DNA of 64,000 nt from Oscillospiraceae bacterium. Lineage in GTDB: Bacteria; Bacillota; Clostridia; Oscillospirales; Ruminococcaceae. The stretch spans positions 124,001-188,000 of the forward strand of contig JAAYNJ010000017.1 of assembly GCA_012520915.1 (NCBI GenBank). The letters run 5' to 3'. How positions within the stretch are numbered: position 1 is the first letter of the stretch; every line of letters starts with the position of its first letter. Below are positions 8,708-15,747 of this stretch, piece by piece. The position numbers were made by a program, and so were the translations under genes. Under the pieces are notes generated by a model that worked only from the letters and a program-made list of their open reading frames with translations, did not search any database and was not told the origin of the DNA.

Positions 8708-8737
8708 ATATTACCGCCGACAGCGAAATAATGTCAA
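8708..8737 (-). promoter_or_regulatory. probable sigma-A promoter of secA
   Basis: On the minus strand TTGACA (8737-8732) is followed after 18 bases by TAATAT (8713-8708). It lies 62 bases before the secA TTG start. The -35 is perfect and the -10 moderate. Confidence 0.6.
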
Positions 8738-8757
8738 ATCGGCGATATAGTTTTGCA

Positions 8758-8782
8758 TTAAAAAAACACCGTGAAGGTGTCT
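8758..8782 (-). terminator. terminator of the DUF4430/ECF S-component operon
   Basis: On the minus strand the stem ACACC/GGTGT (8776-8780 with 8766-8770) is followed by seven T. It sits about 20 bases after the stop of the S-component gene. Confidence 0.75.
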
Positions 8783-8800
8783 TGAAAATATCTAAAATGA

Positions 8801-9307
8801 TTATCTGTCAATAGAATTCCCGATAATTCTTCCCAGGGCATAGTCGAGCGGTTTATACAACAGGGATATAATGATAAAATTCCCCGCCGCATGGACAATA
8901 TCGAAGATAATCCCCGCGGATATATAGGCAATACCGCCGCCGATCCCGCCTATGAAAAAATAGGGTACGGAGGTAAGGGTGCCGAAAAGAAGGCCGAAAA
9001 TACCGCCAACAGAAGCATAGTACAGCGCGCCTTCGCCCTTGGCAAGAGAGACGAAAAGATAAAGCAAAGTCCACACGTAAAGATAAGTTATCCACCAGAT
9101 GTGAAATCCGTATATAATCCCCTCGATAAACGTAAAGACATAGATGACATATAGCGTCTTTCTTTTCAGATGTTTTGTGTAGAGGATAAAAAGCAGGGTG
9201 ACGGGTTCGATGTTGGGGAGAGAGGACATCGCAAACTTACTGGCGACGACAATAGCCGCCGCCAGAGCGATGGTGGTGATATCCCTTGTCGCCTGCTTTA
9301 TTTTCAA
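8801..9307 (-). CDS. ECF transporter S component, probable cobalamin uptake
   Basis: A 168-residue integral membrane protein with about five to six hydrophobic segments, of ECF S-component size. The conserved LPNIEPVTLLFILYT near residue 30 and the EGIIYGFHIWW stretch near residue 62 are features of the S-component branch that includes CbrT-type cobalamin binders. S components bind the substrate and work with a separate EcfA-A'-T module. Three points argue for cobalamin: it lies three bases after a DUF4430 (transcobalamin-like) gene, the pair is behind a cobalamin riboswitch, and cob genes occur 5 kb away. No energising module is adjacent; the only one in the window is at 27.4-29.8 kb. Cobalamin specificity is inferred from regulation, not from binding residues. 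Confidence 0.75.
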   Translation of the reverse strand: MKIKQATRDITTIALAAAIVVASKFAMSSLPNIEPVTLLFILYTKHLKRKTLYVIYVFTFIEGIIYGFHIWWITYLYVWTLLYLFVSLAKGEGALYYASVGGIFGLLFGTLTSVPYFFIGGIGGGIAYISAGIIFDIVHAAGNFIIISLLYKPLDYALGRIIGNSIDR

Positions 9308-9310
9308 GAA

Positions 9311-9721
9311 TTAACCCCAACCCTCGACAAGAGTGAACTCATAACAGTCTTTATCGGATATAACGATTTCGGATACACCGGTCTCGGTCATTTCGCCGTC
9401 CTTCGTTATCATCCACCACTGTTGCTTATCCGGATTAGCCGTTATACCGTCGACGGTTGTAACCATTAAACCGAATTCGGTTTCGGTTCCGTCGATAATC
9501 TTTTCGTCCAGCAGCGCTTCTGATAAAAACTCCCTGTCGGTTGTCAAAACATGTTCGATTTCATCTTCCTCCAGCGGTATGACGCTGACGGTTATCGACT
9601 TCATTCCCGGGTTTGCAGCAGGTCTTGAGGTGAAGTAGATTGCAATAAAAGCCGCAATCAGAACAAGCAGAACTGAAATGGCGATTATTGTTCTTTTTTT
9701 GTTTCCCTTTAATTCAGACAT
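9311..9721 (-). CDS. membrane-anchored DUF4430 (transcobalamin-like) protein
   Basis: A 136-residue protein with one N-terminal membrane helix (about residues 10-30, IIAISVLLVLIAAFIAIYF) followed by a single DUF4430 domain facing outward. The domain shows the family's late features: FGLMVTTVDG near residue 85, the QQWWMITKDG block near residue 98 and a C-terminal strand with YEFTLVEG. DUF4430 resembles the C-terminal beta domain of human transcobalamin and is often found beside cobalamin transport genes. Here it is the first gene behind a cobalamin riboswitch and is followed three bases later by an S component, so it may act as a surface corrinoid-binding partner. The start codon lies directly after a terminator hairpin whose right arm contains the ribosome-binding site. 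Confidence 0.8.
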   Translation of the reverse strand: MSELKGNKKRTIIAISVLLVLIAAFIAIYFTSRPAANPGMKSITVSVIPLEEDEIEHVLTTDREFLSEALLDEKIIDGTETEFGLMVTTVDGITANPDKQQWWMITKDGEMTETGVSEIVISDKDCYEFTLVEGWG

Positions 9722-9758
9722 AAAAAACCTCGTTTCCTTTTTTTAAAAGAGAACGAGG
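9722..9758 (-). terminator. expression-platform terminator of the cobalamin riboswitch
   Basis: On the minus strand CCTCGTT (9758-9752) pairs with AACGAGG (9734-9728), followed by six T and then immediately the ATG of the DUF4430 gene. The right arm carries the GAGG ribosome-binding site, so the same hairpin could both end transcription and hide the site. A competing element, GAGAACG at 9794-9788, is complementary to CGTTCTC in the left arm and can form an antiterminator. Confidence 0.8.
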
Positions 9759-9815
9759 AATCTATTGCTCGAAGGGCAATCTATAACCGTTCTCCAAGAC
9801 TCGTGGATACGGTGA

Positions 9816-9966
9816 ACACATTCTTCAGGTCTTCTGGCTTGAGCTTTATGCATCTCTTCGCAACCTTCCCGGTAGATACCAGTGGCATAACTGCGGGAGA
9901 CTCTTCTCTTACAGCGACGAGTTCGCACGGGATTTGCACCCGTTTCCCTTGATTATTGAATGTGTG
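9816..9966 (-). promoter_or_regulatory. cobalamin riboswitch aptamer
   Basis: The minus-strand leader carries the hallmarks of the B12 aptamer in order: a P1 arm ACACATT (9965-9959), GGGTGCAAATCCCGTGCGAA (a GGTGAAAATCC-type hairpin), CGCTGTAA, the GCCACTGG...CCGGGAAGG pair, the B12 box AAGCCAGAAGACCTGAAGAA, and the closing AATGTGT (9822-9816). P1 arms are perfectly complementary over 7 bases. It lies between a strong promoter (10057-10085) and the terminator at 9722-9758. In known members, ligand binding turns expression off, so the transport pair should be made when cobalamin is scarce. Confidence 0.93.
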
Positions 9967-10056
9967 TTAATTTTAATGCCGCAAAAAGCATAAGCCATCA
10001 TTGCGGCCGTACCCTAACATAGCCGTAAAATTACAGACATAAATCAGGGTAACAAT

Positions 10057-10085
10057 ATTATATATTTTAAAATGATTTTAGTCAA
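10057..10085 (-). promoter_or_regulatory. promoter of the cobalamin-riboswitch operon
   Basis: On the minus strand TTGACT (10085-10080), a 17-base AT-rich spacer and TATAAT (10062-10057). Transcription would start near 10050, giving a leader of about 330 bases that contains the riboswitch. The stretch from here to mscL holds nothing else but a GC-rich hairpin. Confidence 0.8.
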
Positions 10086-10138
10086 ATATAATGAATTAAA
10101 ATAATTAATTTGGGAGTATTGACTAAATTATACGGGCA

Positions 10139-10166
10139 AAGCGGCCGTTTTTTGCTCCGGCCGCCA
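10139..10166 (-). terminator. GC-rich hairpin downstream of mscL, possible terminator
   Basis: GCGGCCG (10141-10147) and CGGCCGC (10158-10164) form a perfect stem. On the minus strand it is followed by only a short T-tract (TTTG), so it would be a weak intrinsic terminator for mscL. Confidence 0.45.
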
Positions 10167-10200
10167 ATATTTTGATATTAAGATTATATGCCTTTGCCTA

Positions 10201-10629
10201 TTAATCTTCCTCTTCGGGCAGAGGTATTTCGGATGTGCAGTGAGGACATCTGGTTGCTTCTTTGTCGACTTCAAGACGACAGAAGGGGCACATTGCCGGC
10301 TCTTCCTTCGGTTCCTGGTGTTCTTTCTTTTTTCTGAATTTATTTATTGCCTTTACAATAATAAAGACAACGAGAGAAATTAAAAGGAAGTTTATAAAGG
10401 ACGCGATTAGCGTGCCGTAGGTGATGGCGTTGTCCCGGGGCAAATCTATCTTAAGACCTGCCAAACCGTCCGTTCCGCCGGTGACGAGGTTTATAAGCGG
10501 CATGATTATGTCGTTTACAAAAGAATTGACGATGGCTGTAAACGCGGAACCGATAACGACACCGACCGCCAAATCAACGACATTGCCACGGGATATGAAT
10601 TCCTTAAATTCAGATGTGATTTTCTTCAT
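10201..10629 (-). CDS. mscL: large-conductance mechanosensitive channel MscL with C-terminal zinc-ribbon-like tail
   Basis: A 142-residue MscL, the homopentameric channel that releases solutes on hypo-osmotic shock. The first half is typical: EFKEFISRGNVVDLAVGVVI (N-terminal helix and TM1 pore), VNSFVNDIIMPLI after TM1, a short periplasmic loop, and TM2 (ASFINFLLISLVVFIIVKA). After the cytoplasmic basic segment KFRKKK comes CPFCRLEVDKEATRCPHC, two CxxC pairs that look like a zinc ribbon, and an acidic end. Such tails occur in some Firmicute MscL proteins but are missing in the E. coli protein, and what they do is not known. It has its own position between two operons. Confidence 0.95.
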   Translation of the reverse strand: MKKITSEFKEFISRGNVVDLAVGVVIGSAFTAIVNSFVNDIIMPLINLVTGGTDGLAGLKIDLPRDNAITYGTLIASFINFLLISLVVFIIVKAINKFRKKKEHQEPKEEPAMCPFCRLEVDKEATRCPHCTSEIPLPEEED

Positions 10630-10744
10630 GGTTTTCTCCGATATTTGAAAAATTTTAAGTTTATGTTAATGATTTATCGTCTTTTTAAAGAATCTCGAAC
10701 AGATGCTGTTTAAGTATCTCTTTCTTCTGATATCTTAATCGGAA

Positions 10745-11500
10745 CTATTTAATATCTGACTGCCGGTCGATGATCTTCTGCGCCAAAGCCCGTCTTTCCT
10801 CTTCCTCGACACGCTCCGCTTCTATCTCCTCGCGTGTGGGAGGGCTTGGTGCGTTAGGTCTGAAATTTGCAGCGTCTCTTTGTATTTGATCATATTTCTT
10901 TTTCATGTGCGTCTGGATCACGATGCCGGCTGTAACGATTACGGCAAAGATAGGTATTGCCGTCAGGGGGCTGATAAATCTCAGTACCGTCAATTCGAGC
11001 AGCGCGGCGCCCTCTATAGGTGTGCGTATTGTGTGTCTGTGTGTGAGAAATAAGGCATATACTAAAGTAATCAAGCCGGCAAATATGATAGTCTGGAGCA
11101 TGTTGCAGGGGAAGAGGATGCGCAGCAGAATATAACTTAAACAGAAGATGCCGAACCCGAAAGCAATCATATAAAAAAAATATAAAGCGAGGAATCCTAT
11201 AGCGGAAAAAATCAACGTAAAAAGAACATTCACCGATAGGAAACCCATTTCAAAGGATTCGGCAATACTCCACCCCAAATATCCCATCGCAGCCGCGCCG
11301 AAAAAACCGCTTATAAATTTGTGGGTGCGAAATCCGGTAAGAATCAACGCAATTGCGACCAGGCCGAGCAACAAAGCTAAGCGCGGGTTTCTTTCGAAAA
11401 GATCGTTTACCGATTCAAAAGTCAATCCGTCCAGAAAGCGAAGGGCGGCATGGTACCCTGTGAAGAGTCTTTGTTTTATCCAGTCTGTTGCAAAAAGCAT
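10745..11500 (-). CDS. multi-pass membrane protein of unknown function
   Basis: I do not recognise a family. I place the start at ATG 11500 because GGGGTGA lies seven bases upstream; the frame is open further, to 11584, without such a site. The 251 residues contain about six to seven hydrophobic segments between residues 35 and 195, then a basic, glutamate-rich cytoplasmic tail with EEIEAERVEEEERRALAQK that is probably helical. It is the last gene of a minus-strand run that starts with two small membrane proteins and a GT2 glycosyltransferase, about 90 bases after the glycosyltransferase stop. A helper role in export or assembly of the glycosyltransferase product is a guess from position. Confidence 0.65.
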   Translation of the reverse strand: MLFATDWIKQRLFTGYHAALRFLDGLTFESVNDLFERNPRLALLLGLVAIALILTGFRTHKFISGFFGAAAMGYLGWSIAESFEMGFLSVNVLFTLIFSAIGFLALYFFYMIAFGFGIFCLSYILLRILFPCNMLQTIIFAGLITLVYALFLTHRHTIRTPIEGAALLELTVLRFISPLTAIPIFAVIVTAGIVIQTHMKKKYDQIQRDAANFRPNAPSPPTREEIEAERVEEEERRALAQKIIDRQSDIK

Positions 11501-11591
11501 ACCGCATTCACCCCGTATTTTCACACATTGCCCTTCATTCCGCAGCAATGTCAAACTCATACTGCACAATGAGGCAGACAACAATTTTTAC

Positions 11592-12968
11592 TTATCGGTG
11601 CTTGATCCTTCTGCCGACTTCTTCATGATGCTCGGTTTTAACCCAATTTGTTTTGCCCGTCATCTGCCGCCACACGGCTATTAGCACCGCGGGCACCTGC
11701 AACAGATTGTAAATCGGCTGGAAAATTCCCGCCAAGATGCAGACCAACAGGTTTTCCTTTGTGTCTTTGTAATACATAACGGCATACATGAGGCCGGGGG
11801 CGAAGACAAAGAGTGTGATTAAACCGAACACAACAACGAGCTCCCATGTCGGGAAGAGTGTAAACCAAGAAAATAGGATGCTCTGTTTGGTTGAAAGAAA
11901 ATAGATAAAAATGAACCAGGATATTACCTGGCTGAACGCTGCAAGCAGCGTAATAATCGGGAGTATCATGAAAAACACCGCATATATCTTGCCATAGGTT
12001 GACAGATATCTGGAATTTTTCACCTCATTCCAATAGGTCAGGCACTGCAGTCCGCCCTGAGACCACCTGGAACGTTGCCGCAGAAAACTCCCATAGGTCA
12101 GCACGCCCTGCTGGAATACTCTGTCCTCCTGCAGCAGACGCGTCCGCCAGCCCTTGAGCAGCAACCGCAAACTGAAGTCGAAATCTTCAAGCAGGCAGTC
12201 GGTCCAGGGTTCCTCGGGATCGATGGCGGACATCCGGTTGAACTGACCGTTGCCTGCCGCACTTACGGTACCGATATATTCGCAGACATTTTGCATATTG
12301 TTTATGTAGGTAAAAAATTCAATATCCTGGAAGAGAGGCAAAAAACGGTCGCGAGTAAAGGTGCCTATACGTACACGAGTCTGCACCATCCCGACCGTCG
12401 GGTCGGTATGCATTATCACGGCTGTTCGCTCAAATACCCTTCGATTTACAAAACTGTCGGCATCGGTTATCGCCATTATGCACCTGCTGAGCTTGAGACC
12501 TTCGTGTTCGGCAACATTTCGAATCCACCAATATGCGACATTGAGGCTTCTGCCTTTGCCCTTTTGCGCGTCAGGTTTATAGCGTTTTATCAGCGTCAAT
12601 TTTTTGTTGCAGAATTCAGGGCGAAAGGGCGTACTGGAGTCGACGGAAAAAATCTCGTCCCCGAAAGCTTCAGTCAGACGTGCGACGGTTTCGTCTTCGG
12701 AATCGTCGTCTATAACGATGATTCGCAGATTTTTCATCTTAGAGTCAAGGGTATTGCGAACGGTGTTCACGATAACTCCCTCTTCATTGAGACAGGGAAT
12801 TACGACAAAAAAGTGGATATCCATCTCGTCCTCTTTGTACTCCAGTTCTTCGCAGTACTGCACCTTCGGGAAAAATGCCATGAAGTACATCCACAGGTAA
12901 TAGATACCCATTGTCATATATGAAATAACAACACAAATTATCGTCAAGATATACATCCACACCGGCAT
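11592..12968 (-). CDS. membrane-bound family 2 glycosyltransferase (processive type)
   Basis: A protein of 458 residues with one N-terminal membrane helix, a cytoplasmic GT-A domain and three to four C-terminal helices, the layout of processive GT2 enzymes that make and extrude polysaccharide. Motifs: FVVIPCLNEEGVI near residue 53 and IDDDSEDETV near residue 90 (nucleotide-sugar binding), ITDADSF near residue 167 (DxD), LLEDFDFSLRLL near residue 256 (catalytic base region ED) and RQRSRWSQGGLQ near residue 297 (QxxRW-like). AGGGGGTG lies five bases before the ATG at 12968; a GTG two codons upstream is the alternative start. Nucleotide-sugar and product are unknown. It is probably co-transcribed with the two small membrane proteins upstream. 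Confidence 0.85.
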   Translation of the reverse strand: MPVWMYILTIICVVISYMTMGIYYLWMYFMAFFPKVQYCEELEYKEDEMDIHFFVVIPCLNEEGVIVNTVRNTLDSKMKNLRIIVIDDDSEDETVARLTEAFGDEIFSVDSSTPFRPEFCNKKLTLIKRYKPDAQKGKGRSLNVAYWWIRNVAEHEGLKLSRCIMAITDADSFVNRRVFERTAVIMHTDPTVGMVQTRVRIGTFTRDRFLPLFQDIEFFTYINNMQNVCEYIGTVSAAGNGQFNRMSAIDPEEPWTDCLLEDFDFSLRLLLKGWRTRLLQEDRVFQQGVLTYGSFLRQRSRWSQGGLQCLTYWNEVKNSRYLSTYGKIYAVFFMILPIITLLAAFSQVISWFIFIYFLSTKQSILFSWFTLFPTWELVVVFGLITLFVFAPGLMYAVMYYKDTKENLLVCILAGIFQPIYNLLQVPAVLIAVWRQMTGKTNWVKTEHHEEVGRRIKHR

Positions 12969-13005
12969 TTTCACACCCCCTCTCTAAGTATTGATGTCCG
13001 GGATT

Positions 13006-13239
13006 TTAGGCATCAGACTTATCCGTACGGGACGGTTTAATGTCCCTTGTCGAATTTTCCGCAACAACAGCCTCTCGCTGTTTCCGAATTCTCTTTTCGT
13101 ATCTTCGTTTGTTCCGATGGTAGAAAAAAAACCGAATACTGAAAAACAAACCTGCAAGCAATACGGCAACAATAGAGCTCGAGATCGGGTAGATTACGTC
13201 AAACTTCATTGAGAAAATATCACTGAGAAGCTTTCCCAT
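13006..13239 (-). CDS. small single-pass membrane protein (77 aa)
   Basis: A 77-residue protein with an N-terminal membrane helix (about residues 15-38, including SIVAVLLAGLFFSIRFFFY) and a very basic cytoplasmic tail (HRNKRRYEKRIRKQRE). No family recognised. Support for it being real: an excellent AAGGAGG six bases before the ATG, a hydrophobic-then-basic pattern that makes sense, and tight packing, since it overlaps the 44-residue gene upstream by 20 bases and precedes the glycosyltransferase gene. It may assist or anchor that enzyme, like small partner subunits of other polysaccharide synthases; this is inference. Confidence 0.65.
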   Translation of the reverse strand: MGKLLSDIFSMKFDVIYPISSSIVAVLLAGLFFSIRFFFYHRNKRRYEKRIRKQREAVVAENSTRDIKPSRTDKSDA

Positions 13240-13354
13240 GCCGTTTCCTCCTTAAGCTCTTGAGCAGAAAAAAGAGGAGCAATCCCGCAATCAGGCATAT
13301 CGTATTCACGATAAGCGGATATATCAGGAACATTATCAGTATTCCCTCTTTCAT
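13220..13354 (-). CDS. 44-residue membrane peptide
   Basis: A short gene encoding one membrane helix (MKEGILIMFLIYPLIVNT and on through residue 31) with a basic end (KSLRRKRHGK). AAGGAGAG lies eight bases before the ATG, and the 3' end overlaps the following 77-residue gene, whose AAGGAGG site lies inside this coding region, so the two are probably coupled. A -10 element (13394-13399) lies just upstream, making this the first gene of the glycosyltransferase operon. No family recognised. It could instead be a leader peptide, but the hydrophobic helix and coupling argue for a real membrane component. Confidence 0.6.
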   Translation of the reverse strand: MKEGILIMFLIYPLIVNTICLIAGLLLFFLLKSLRRKRHGKASQ

Positions 13355-13379
13355 ATGCGGAACTCTCCTTTATACTGTA

Positions 13380-13415
13380 AAAACCTTTCAACAATTATAC
13401 ATGTATGAAGGTTTT
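13380..13415 (-). promoter_or_regulatory. putative promoter with overlapping inverted repeat, glycosyltransferase operon
   Basis: On the minus strand TATAAT lies at 13399-13394, about 40 bases before the 44-residue gene; no good -35 is seen. The -10 sits in the loop of a perfect 8-bp inverted repeat, AAAACCTT (13380-13387) with AAGGTTTT (13408-13415), which could be an operator. Confidence 0.45.
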
Positions 13416-13814
13416 CGGTGAAAAAGACTTGTTTTAGAGGTAGGTTAAAACTCGTGATAAACGGGCATTATATGAAAAAGCGGCCCATATTTATACACGA
13501 AACACTTTATATTATAACAAAATAACTGTTCAATTATGAAATGCAGATGTGCGTTCCTGCAAATAACCGTTAAAAAGTAACGCTGTCAACTCCAAATTAA
13601 AGGAATTGATTTTGATATTATACCATTAGTTTTTTAAGGTACACCGCATCTTTGCCGTTTCGATTCCCGCCGAAATTTAATATGTTGTGATGCCGTGTCG
13701 TCCCGATTAGGGGTATCGGTATTTTAAAAAACTGCGCCGGGCTCTTTTTGTCCTGTCCGCGAAAATCCGAAAAAAGGAGTTAATACCGAGAAGGTCGGTT
13801 TAATGGAATTTACC
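13416..13814. other. intergenic region without a recognised gene
   Basis: About 400 bases between the glycosyltransferase operon promoter and the rex terminator, AT-rich at first (13440-13640), more GC-rich later. No reading frame with a convincing ribosome-binding site, no tRNA or known riboswitch was recognised. TCGGTATT near 13722 and AATACCGA near 13782 are complementary, but the loop is long and the meaning is unclear. Confidence 0.5.
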
Positions 13815-13851
13815 GAAAAATAGTGGCAGAAACCGGGCAGGCTTTGCCACT
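13815..13851 (-). terminator. terminator of the acn-icd-rex operon
   Basis: On the minus strand AGTGGCA (13851-13845) pairs with TGCCACT (13828-13822), followed by ATTTTT. It lies about 60 bases after the rex stop. Confidence 0.65.
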
Positions 13852-13908
13852 ACTCACAATTGATTTTACATACAAATTATATCGGATTTTCAGGCAGATG
13901 TCATTGTT

Positions 13909-14547
13909 TTATCGGTCATTTTTAAAAAAGGAGTGGACCTGAAATCCGAGAGTCATTAAGCTGTCGCCGAGATGTACGTTTTCTACATACACTCCCTCGC
14001 CCATATGGAGGTCGGAGTCGCTGAAATTCCAAAATCCCTTGATACCCAATTCTTTGAGCTGTTCCGCTGTTCTCTGTGCGCTCCTTCCGGGTATGCACAA
14101 AATTGCTATTTCGGGTTCGTTTGTGATGCAAAACTCCGACAGGGACGCGGAGGACATCACTTCAAGATGCTCGACAGGTGATATCGCAGAGTGGTTTTTG
14201 TCAAAGAGTCCTATGAGATTTATACCTTTTGAGGAAGATAGTATAAATCCAGCTATCGCCTTGCCGAGATTGCCGACGCCGATAAGGATGGCTTTAAGAG
14301 AGCTGTTAAGACTCAAAATGTTTTCAATCTCGCTTATCAGCTGAGGGACATTGTAGCCGTACCCCTGCAGACCGAACCCGCCGAAGTTATTGAGGTCCTG
14401 TCTGATTTGAGATGCGGTCAGCCCCATCTGATTGGCGATTTCGGAAGAAGAAATCCTGTTTACACCGCTCCTCGCGAGACCGGTCAGAAATCTGTAATAT
14501 CTGGGAAGTCTGCGTACAACGGCCATTGATACATCGACGGAAGACAT
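13909..14547 (-). CDS. rex: redox-sensing transcriptional repressor Rex
   Basis: A 212-residue Rex repressor, which senses the NADH/NAD+ ratio and represses fermentation or hydrogenase genes when NADH is low. The N-terminal winged helix has the family signatures RRLPRYYRFL (residues 12-21) and GLTASQIRQDLNNFGGFGLQ (about 42-61) followed by GYGYNV. The C-terminal Rossmann domain has IGVGNLGKAI near residue 90 for NAD(H). AGGAGGG precedes the ATG and overlaps the stop of the isocitrate dehydrogenase gene, so rex is translated from the same message as the two enzymes upstream. Regulation of this operon by Rex itself is plausible but no clear Rex operator was found. Confidence 0.96.
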   Translation of the reverse strand: MSSVDVSMAVVRRLPRYYRFLTGLARSGVNRISSSEIANQMGLTASQIRQDLNNFGGFGLQGYGYNVPQLISEIENILSLNSSLKAILIGVGNLGKAIAGFILSSSKGINLIGLFDKNHSAISPVEHLEVMSSASLSEFCITNEPEIAILCIPGRSAQRTAEQLKELGIKGFWNFSDSDLHMGEGVYVENVHLGDSLMTLGFQVHSFFKNDR

Positions 14548-14556
14548 ATATCCCTC

Positions 14557-15723
14557 CTATATTCTCTCGAGAACCGATATCACGTAGTCGGAAAACTCAC
14601 GACCCGTAGCACCGTCTTCTCTACCGGTTACGGTCAGTTTCTTTTCTTCGAACATGCAGATATCCAATGCTTTGTCGAGACGGTTTCCTTCGTTTGCATA
14701 TCCGATATGCCTTAGCAGCATGGCGGATGCTCTCAACATTGATGACGGGTCGGCATACTTTGCTCTTCCTTCTTTTACCATTCTCGGCGCCGAGCCGTGT
14801 ATTGCTTCAAACATGGCATACCGCTTGCCTATATTGGCGCTTCCCGCCGTTCCGACTCCGCCCTGAAGCTCCGCGGCTTCATCGGTTATGATATCTCCGT
14901 AGAGATTTGGCAGCACCATGACCTCGAAATCCCTTCTCCTGTTTTCGTCAAGAAGCTTTGCCGTCATGATATCGATATACCAGTCATCCGTTTTAATTTC
15001 GGGATATTCTTCGGAGATTCTTTTGCAGATTTCCAAAAATTTCCCGTCGGTCTTTTTAATCACGTTTGCTTTTGTAACTATCGAAACTCTCTTTTTATTA
15101 TTTGCTTTGGCAAACTCGTAGGCGAGTCGGGCGATTCTTTCCGTTCCCTCATCAGTTGTAACGGTGAAATCTATTGCGAGTCCTTCAAGGTTTACCCCCA
15201 GAGAGCCCACTGCGTAAGCGCCTTCGGTATTTTCCCTGAAAAAGGTCCAATCTATTCCCTCGGAAGGTATGCTGACCGGACGAACATTCGCAAAAAGATC
15301 CAATTCCCTGCGCATTGCGACATTTGCGCTCTCTATATTCGGAGTGCCGGCGGAAGCGTCGGGTGTCGTTGTCGGACCTTTCAATATCACGTGACAGCTT
15401 TTCAGTTCGGCGAGGACATCGTCCGGGATGGGTTTCATGCAGCTTAATCTGTTTTCGAGGGTCAGCCCGTCGATTTCTTTAAAGACGATTTTGCCTTTTG
15501 ATACTTTATCCGACAAGATTGCCTTTAAAACCCTTTCGGACTCGGCGGTTATAGCGGGACCGATACCGTCTCCCCCGCAGATTCCGATGACGATGGTGTC
15601 AACTGCGGAATAATCGACAAAATCAGCTGAAGATTTCATCTTCTCTATTCTTTTAAACTGACTGTTGATTACGTCCTCAAATTTTGCTGCCGCTTCACTC
15701 GGGGTCAAAATGTTTTTGCTCAT
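14557..15723 (-). CDS. isocitrate/isopropylmalate-family dehydrogenase, probably isocitrate dehydrogenase
   Basis: A 388-residue member of the isocitrate/isopropylmalate dehydrogenase family, which oxidatively decarboxylates a 2-hydroxy-dicarboxylate using NAD(P) and a divalent metal. Features: GICGGDGIGPAITAESERVL near residue 48, FRENTEGAYAVG near residue 163 (substrate loop), TKANVIKKTDGKFLE near residue 216, VLPNLYGDIITDEAAELQGG near residue 271, and the cofactor region EAIHGSAPRMVKEG near residue 310. The aconitase gene 24 bases upstream argues for isocitrate as substrate, giving 2-oxoglutarate for glutamate synthesis. Isopropylmalate or homoisocitrate cannot be excluded by sequence alone. 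Confidence 0.85.
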   Translation of the reverse strand: MSKNILTPSEAAAKFEDVINSQFKRIEKMKSSADFVDYSAVDTIVIGICGGDGIGPAITAESERVLKAILSDKVSKGKIVFKEIDGLTLENRLSCMKPIPDDVLAELKSCHVILKGPTTTPDASAGTPNIESANVAMRRELDLFANVRPVSIPSEGIDWTFFRENTEGAYAVGSLGVNLEGLAIDFTVTTDEGTERIARLAYEFAKANNKKRVSIVTKANVIKKTDGKFLEICKRISEEYPEIKTDDWYIDIMTAKLLDENRRRDFEVMVLPNLYGDIITDEAAELQGGVGTAGSANIGKRYAMFEAIHGSAPRMVKEGRAKYADPSSMLRASAMLLRHIGYANEGNRLDKALDICMFEEKKLTVTGREDGATGREFSDYVISVLERI

Positions 15724-15747
15724 ATATATAGACCTTTCTTTAAATTG

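Noticed and set aside
13206-13394. A 62-residue reading frame on the minus strand in front of the glycosyltransferase operon.
   Set aside because: It has no good ribosome-binding site and a polar composition, while the overlapping 44-residue frame has a strong site and a clear membrane helix.
13416-13814. A tRNA or small RNA gene in the 400-base gap before rex.
   Set aside because: No cloverleaf, no T-loop sequence and no terminator-promoter pair were found.
14797-15447. Long plus-strand open frame of 216 codons opposite the isocitrate dehydrogenase gene.
   Set aside because: It is antisense to a clear enzyme gene and its product resembles no protein; it arises from codon bias of the true gene. 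Several similar long antisense frames (opposite secA, aconitase, the glycosyltransferase, the ECF ATPase and prkC) were dropped for the same reason.
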